This document shows positions 16,291 to 20,080 of a DNA stretch of 20,080 bases, one piece after another (position 1 is the first letter of the stretch; every line of letters begins with the position of its first letter). Origin of the DNA: Acidobacterium sp. (lineage in GTDB: Bacteria > Acidobacteriota > Terriglobia > Terriglobales > Acidobacteriaceae); assembly GCA_003152595.1 (NCBI GenBank), contig PMAM01000085.1, positions 1-20,080 on the forward strand, in the 5' to 3' direction. The notes beneath the pieces are model-generated. The model did no database searches, was not told where the DNA came from, and worked only from the letters and a program-made list of their open reading frames with translations. Made by a program: the position numbers and the translations under genes.

Positions 16291-19269
16291 ATGAAACCGT
16301 TTTCACGGCGCACTCTTCTTAAGTCGGGCCTCCTCGCCCCAGCCGCCGTCGCAGTTCAGCAAATGGGTCCGCTCGGCATGGCCATGCAGACCGGCACTAA
16401 GAGCGCGTCTTCGGTCCCCGCCAATGAAGCGGCCAACACGCCCCTCCCCGCAACCGAACGCGAACGTCTCCTCCTCGATTTCGGCTGGCGCTTCCACTTC
16501 GGCAACGCCGATGATCCCTCCAAAGACTTCGGCCTCGGCAGCGGCAGCACCGGCGACTTCCAGAAGACCGGCAATTTCCTTCCTGCGACGAACCCCGCCT
16601 TCGACGACGGCGACTGGACCCCCGTCGACCTGCCCCATGACTGGGCGATCGAGCTGCCTTTCGCCAATGACCCGGCCCTCGCCAGCAAAGGTTTTTATCC
16701 GCTCGGCCGGACCTATCCTGCCACCAGTGTCGGCTGGTACCGCCGCGTTTTCGAGCTTCCCGCCTCTGACGCCGGCAAGCGCATCAGTCTTGAATTCGAT
16801 GGCGCCTACCGCGAGACCCTCGTCGCCCTCAACGGCTTTTACATCGGCCAGCACAGCGGCGGCTACGATCCCTTCAGCTTCGACGTCACCGACTTCGTCA
16901 ACCCCGGCGCGAGCAACGTTCTCCTGATCCGCGTAGACGCCACCCTCAGCGACGGCTGGTTCTACGAAGGCGCCGGCATCTATCGCCATGTCTGGCTTGT
17001 GAAAACCAGTCCGGTCCACGTGAAAAAATGGGGCACTCTGGTCTCGTCCCAGGTGCGCTCTGGCGAAGCCACACTCTCCATCCGTACGGAAGTCGAAAAC
17101 CGCAGCAGCACCGCGCGCAACGTGCGCGTTGTCTCCACCGTACTCGATCCCTCCGGCCGCAGCGTCGCCTCCGCTACAAGCGCGCCTGACTCCATCGCCA
17201 ACGGCTCAGATCAAATCTACGAACAGGAGCTGACCGTGCGGCGCCCCCAGCTCTGGTCGCTGGAAGAGCGCAATCTCTACAAGCTCGTCACTGAACTCCG
17301 CGCCGACGAGGCGACCGTGGACCGCTACGAGACCCCCTTCGGCATACGCACCATCTCCATCGACCCGCAACAAGGGGTTTTCCTCAACGGCAAGCACGTC
17401 AAGATCAAGGGCACCTGCAATCACCAGGACCACGCCGGCATCGGCGCCGCCCTGCCTGACTCCGTTCAGTACTACCGCGTCCGCAAGCTGCAGGAGATGG
17501 GTTGTAATTCCCTCCGCACCTCCCACAACCCACCCACGACAGAGCTGCTCGACGCCTGCGACCGCCTCGGCATGCTCGTCTTCGACGAGACCCGCATGAT
17601 GTCCTCGAATCCGGAAGGCCTGAGCCAGTTCAGCGACCTTGTGCGTCGCGATCGCAACCGCCCCAGTGTTTTCATGTGGTCCATGGGCAATGAGGAACGC
17701 GTAGCGAATGGCGAGCGCGGTGTCCTCATCCTCTCCGCCATGAAAGCCCTCGCCGAGCAGCTTGATGGCACCCGCCCTGTTTCCATTGCTCCGACGGGAG
17801 CGATCGGCACCGGCGGTCTGGCCGTCTGCGACGTCATCGGCTACAACTACATGGATCCCGGTGCCCTCGCCTACCACCAGGCCCATCCCGGCAAGCCCGT
17901 CATCGGCACTGAAACGGTCAGCGCCGTCTGCACCCGTGGCATCTACATCACCGACCCCAACAAAGGCTACGTCGGCTCCTACGATCCATACACCACCACT
18001 GGCCGCGCCTCCGCCGAAGGCTGGTGGCGTTTCTGCGATGCCCAACCCTGGCTCGCCGGCGGCTTTGTTTGGACAGGCTTCGATTATCGTGGCGAGCCCT
18101 CCCCTTACCAGTGGCCCAACATCAGCTCACAGTACGGCATCATCGATACCTGCGGCTTTCCCAAGGACACCTTCTTCTACTACCAGTCCTGGTGGACCGA
18201 TCAGCCCGTCCTCCATCTGTTCCCCCACTGGAACTGGCCCGGCTATGAAGGCAAGGAGATCGCCGTCTGGGTCCATACCAATCTCGATCGCGTCGAGCTC
18301 TTCCTGAATGGCCGCAGTCTCGGCGCACAGGAAGTAAAGAAGAACCAGCACCTCGCCTGGAACGTCCCCTGGGCAGCCGGAGCCATCGAGGCGCGCGGGT
18401 ACAAGGCGGACAAGCAGGTGATGACTACCCGACGCGAGACCACCGGCGCTGCCGCCAAACTCGTCACAACGGCAGACCGCAGCGAACTCAATGCGGACGG
18501 CGAAGACGTGGCCATGATTGCCGTCGCGGTCCACGATGCCCAGGGCCGCGAGGTTCCCATTGCGGACAACGAAGTCAGTTTCCAGATCTCCGGCCCCGGC
18601 AGGCTGATCGGTGTCGGCAATGGCGACCCAACCGACCACGCGTCCGACAAGGGCACCACCCGCAAGGCCTTCTCCGGCCTCTGCATGGCTATCGTGCAGT
18701 CCACCAAACAGGCGGGCAGCATCACCGTGCAGGCCACCTCTCCGGGACTGGCGCCCGCCACCGTTACAATTCCCACTCGGGAGGCCTCGCTCCGCCCCCA
18801 GGTTGCCGTCTGGCAGCGCGAAGTTCCTGCCGGCTCAGGAGTCACCGGCCTCTGGCGTCCCATCCCCGAAGCAGCCGCCGCCAGCGAAGCGGTTTCGTTT
18901 TTGGTCGGCGCCAACTCCATGCTCTTCACCTTGCGCCAAAGCGGGAACAGCCTCACAGGAACCGTAGAAGGCGGTGGGGGCGGCTTCCTCAGCGGCAATG
19001 AAGTCCCGGTGCCCATCGAGAACGGCACAATCGAAGGCAGCCGCGTCTCCTTCAAAGCGGGCAACAGCACCTATACGGGCACCGTCACCGCAGATCGCGT
19101 CAGCCTCGAGCGCAAGGTCGAGTTCCCATTCCGCAGACCGCAACCCGTCACGCCAACAGGACCGCAACCGGCAATCGGGCCTCCGCCCGACGGATCGGAT
19201 CCCTCGTTCAACCGCTCCAGGCGCATGCCCGAGAGCATTCCGGTAGTGCTGCATCGCGTCGAGCGGTAA
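16291..19269 (+). CDS. Tat-exported glycoside hydrolase family 2 enzyme, beta-galactosidase-like
   Basis: The 992-residue enzyme should hydrolyse terminal beta-linked sugars, most likely beta-galactosides, outside the cytoplasm. The start ATG has GGAGGG four bases upstream. A twin-arginine signal (FSRRTLLKSG) opens the protein. Then come the GH2 sugar-binding jelly roll (about 60-235; VDLPHDWAI, GWYRRVFELP), the Ig-like domain (about 240-360) and the TIM barrel (about 365-660). The acid/base is E468 in SMGNEE and the nucleophile is E541 in VIGTETVSAV. NHQDHAGIG and RTSHNPP are further barrel signatures. DUF4982-type (about 670-735; VELFLNGRSLG) and GH2 C5-like (about 735-835; LNADGEDVAMIAVAV) domains follow. 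Residues about 845-945 add a small beta-rich domain (LTGTVEGG, YTGTVTADRVSL). Leucine codons here are mostly CTC, unlike the CTG-rich neighbours. The substrate could also be a glucuronide or another beta-glycoside. Confidence 0.93.
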   Translation: MKPFSRRTLLKSGLLAPAAVAVQQMGPLGMAMQTGTKSASSVPANEAANTPLPATERERLLLDFGWRFHFGNADDPSKDFGLGSGSTGDFQKTGNFLPATNPAFDDGDWTPVDLPHDWAIELPFANDPALASKGFYPLGRTYPATSVGWYRRVFELPASDAGKRISLEFDGAYRETLVALNGFYIGQHSGGYDPFSFDVTDFVNPGASNVLLIRVDATLSDGWFYEGAGIYRHVWLVKTSPVHVKKWGTLVSSQVRSGEATLSIRTEVENRSSTARNVRVVSTVLDPSGRSVASATSAPDSIANGSDQIYEQELTVRRPQLWSLEERNLYKLVTELRADEATVDRYETPFGIRTISIDPQQGVFLNGKHVKIKGTCNHQDHAGIGAALPDSVQYYRVRKLQEMGCNSLRTSHNPPTTELLDACDRLGMLVFDETRMMSSNPEGLSQFSDLVRRDRNRPSVFMWSMGNEERVANGERGVLILSAMKALAEQLDGTRPVSIAPTGAIGTGGLAVCDVIGYNYMDPGALAYHQAHPGKPVIGTETVSAVCTRGIYITDPNKGYVGSYDPYTTTGRASAEGWWRFCDAQPWLAGGFVWTGFDYRGEPSPYQWPNISSQYGIIDTCGFPKDTFFYYQSWWTDQPVLHLFPHWNWPGYEGKEIAVWVHTNLDRVELFLNGRSLGAQEVKKNQHLAWNVPWAAGAIEARGYKADKQVMTTRRETTGAAAKLVTTADRSELNADGEDVAMIAVAVHDAQGREVPIADNEVSFQISGPGRLIGVGNGDPTDHASDKGTTRKAFSGLCMAIVQSTKQAGSITVQATSPGLAPATVTIPTREASLRPQVAVWQREVPAGSGVTGLWRPIPEAAAASEAVSFLVGANSMLFTLRQSGNSLTGTVEGGGGGFLSGNEVPVPIENGTIEGSRVSFKAGNSTYTGTVTADRVSLERKVEFPFRRPQPVTPTGPQPAIGPPPDGSDPSFNRSRRMPESIPVVLHRVER

Positions 19270-19547
19270 AGATCGTGCCTCGGATCAACCATTACTGAAG
19301 GTGCCTTTGTTGCGATTCCTGCAACGATTGTCGGCGACTCCTCCTGCACCCCAATGCACTCATTCTGAGGGCTGGGCAGAGTATTCCGGATAGGTCCCCT
19401 GATATGGACCCTCAGTCCAGCACCGCTACTGGGCTCGTGGTGGTATTCGGTGAGCGCATAATCGCCGACCACTCGTCGAGCATTGGCGTGGGGTCTCCCG
19501 GGAGTACTTGCGTACCGCGCGGCGGACCCTGAGGCAGACGAACCATT
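19270..19547. other. Non-coding stretch between GH2 gene and tRNA promoter
   Basis: No gene is supported here. A small hairpin (TTGC/GCAA around 19310) has no T-tract, so I see no clear terminator for the GH2 gene. The right part carries one copy of an inverted repeat (19412-19478). Confidence 0.5.
19412..19478 (-). repeat. Inverted repeat, copy A (left of tRNA-Asn)
   Basis: Read on the minus strand, this begins CGACGAGTGGTCG, continues through TATGCGCTCA and GAGCCCAGTAGCGGT, and ends GGACTGA. The plus strand at 19851-19914 has the same blocks in the same order with a few substitutions and small gaps, roughly three quarters identical by eye. The copies lie in opposite orientation on either side of the tRNA gene. 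Confidence 0.6.
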
Positions 19548-19556
19548 TGATATAAT
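19548..19556 (+). promoter_or_regulatory. Extended -10 promoter of tRNA-Asn
   Basis: TGATATAAT is a perfect extended -10 element (TGn plus TATAAT). Transcription would begin near 19563, about 15 bases before the mature tRNA 5' end. No good -35 lies at the usual distance, which the TG extension can compensate. Confidence 0.6.
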
Positions 19557-19576
19557 TTCGGCAGTCGGACGCCATA

Positions 19577-19653
<77 letters not shown>

Positions 19654-19850
19654 TCCTCTTTAAAATCATATACTTGGAGATGGGCTCAGCCCAGCTCCGC
19701 AGAGGATGATCAGCCGTCCGAACAAATCGGCAACGCGTTTGTTTTCTTCAGCAAAACATGAAGGATTGGGGTCGCGACCGTAGCAGATTAGGTTATCGCC
19801 CGAATGGTTGTAGGCAGGTTGGCTTAGGGCAATGCCAGAACAAGTCAACA

Positions 19851-19914
19851 CGACGAGTGGTCGACTACTATGCGCTCATCGCCACGACGAGCCCAATAGC
19901 GGTTGCGGGACTGA
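19851..19914 (+). repeat. Inverted repeat, copy B (right of tRNA-Asn)
   Basis: This is the plus-strand partner of the element at 19412-19478. Shared blocks are CGACGAGTGGTCG, TATGCGCTCA, GAGCCCAATAGCGGT and GGGACTGA. The last block runs into CGGGACTGAAGCCCG, a small hairpin. The function is unknown. Confidence 0.6.
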
Positions 19915-19953
19915 AGCCCGTTTTCCATTACCTATCTTTCGCAGGTCCAGTTT

Positions 19954-19977
19954 GACCTCTGTCGTGACAGTTAGGTC
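19954..19977. promoter_or_regulatory. Dyad-symmetric element, possible operator
   Basis: GACCTCTGTC is followed by a 2-base centre and then GACAG-TT-AGGTC, giving ten paired bases with a two-base bulge. The inner part CTGTC-GT-GACAG is perfect. It lies about 34 bases before a possible start codon at 20011. It could be a regulator binding site or the end of an inserted element; neither is established. Confidence 0.35.
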
Positions 19978-20010
19978 AGGAAACGTAAGTTAAACATAAC
20001 ATGGGCGCCG

Positions 20011-20080
20011 ATGGCTATCGAAAGCCCGCAAAAGCAGTCAAAACGCACCCTTTTTGTCCTTCAGCACCCTCGCCGGCACC
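20011..20080 (+). CDS. Possible 5' end of a gene, partial
   Basis: An ATG at 20011 opens a frame of 23 codons that stays open to the window edge (begins MAIESPQKQSKRTL). No good Shine-Dalgarno precedes it, and a second frame starting at 20001 is also open, so the evidence is thin. The product is not recognisable. If real, the dyad at 19954-19977 would lie in its upstream region. Confidence 0.2.
   Translation, partial: MAIESPQKQSKRTLFVLQHPRRH

Noticed and set aside
17206..18045. 279-codon minus-strand frame inside the GH2 gene
   Set aside because: It lies opposite the catalytic barrel with E468 and E541; the composition (G/V/A-rich) is typical of a mirror frame.
19798..19820. Possible attachment-site repeat of the tRNA 3' end (GGTTGTAGG)
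   Set aside because: Only about nine bases match the tRNA T-arm region, too short to support an att site.

Overview
The window looks like chromosomal DNA of a soil acidobacterium (Terriglobia/Acidobacteriaceae type). This rests on family content, not on a marker gene: a 1302-residue Oar-like TonB-dependent receptor with an N-terminal carboxypeptidase-regulatory domain, two Tat-exported FG-GAP/ASPIC-UnbV (CRTAC1-type) proteins, two exported TPR proteins, and a Tat-exported family 2 glycoside hydrolase. All are typical of these GC-rich genomes.

Layout, left to right. Positions 1-150 hold the C-terminal catalytic end of a tyrosine recombinase (minus strand) with no N-terminal part, so it is a remnant. 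Positions 247-8088 are a minus-strand block, transcribed right to left: TonB-dependent receptor (8088-4180), a strong intrinsic terminator-like hairpin (4118-4074), a TPR probable lipoprotein (4028-2613), a Tat-signal alkaline-phosphatase-superfamily protein (2606-1458) and an unrecognised 402-residue protein (1455-247). The last three are separated by 6 and 2 bases. Divergent from the receptor, on the plus strand, lie a 1278-residue fusion (FG-GAP repeats, ASPIC/UnbV, redoxin-like fold, TPRs; 8432-12268) and a 596-residue FG-GAP/UnbV protein (12356-14146). A second TPR protein (15864-14158, minus) converges on the latter. A GH2 beta-galactosidase-like enzyme follows (16291-19269, plus). The right end is mostly non-coding: a tRNA-Asn (19578-19652) with its own extended -10 promoter, a diverged inverted repeat on both sides of the tRNA, a dyad element, and possibly the start of another gene at the edge.

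Working hypothesis (inference): the block from 247 to 19269 is a nutrient-acquisition or cell-surface locus. The receptor would import a ligand, the TPR lipoprotein would be its surface or periplasmic partner, the Tat-exported FG-GAP/UnbV proteins would bind calcium and perhaps glycans, and the AP-superfamily and GH2 enzymes would process substrate. This resembles a Sus-type system but lacks a recognisable SusD. The most unusual points are the redoxin-like domain whose CxxC position reads SAAS, a consensus promoter placed so close to the 596-residue gene that its mRNA should be almost leaderless, the terminator between receptor and TPR gene, and the orphan 402-residue protein.
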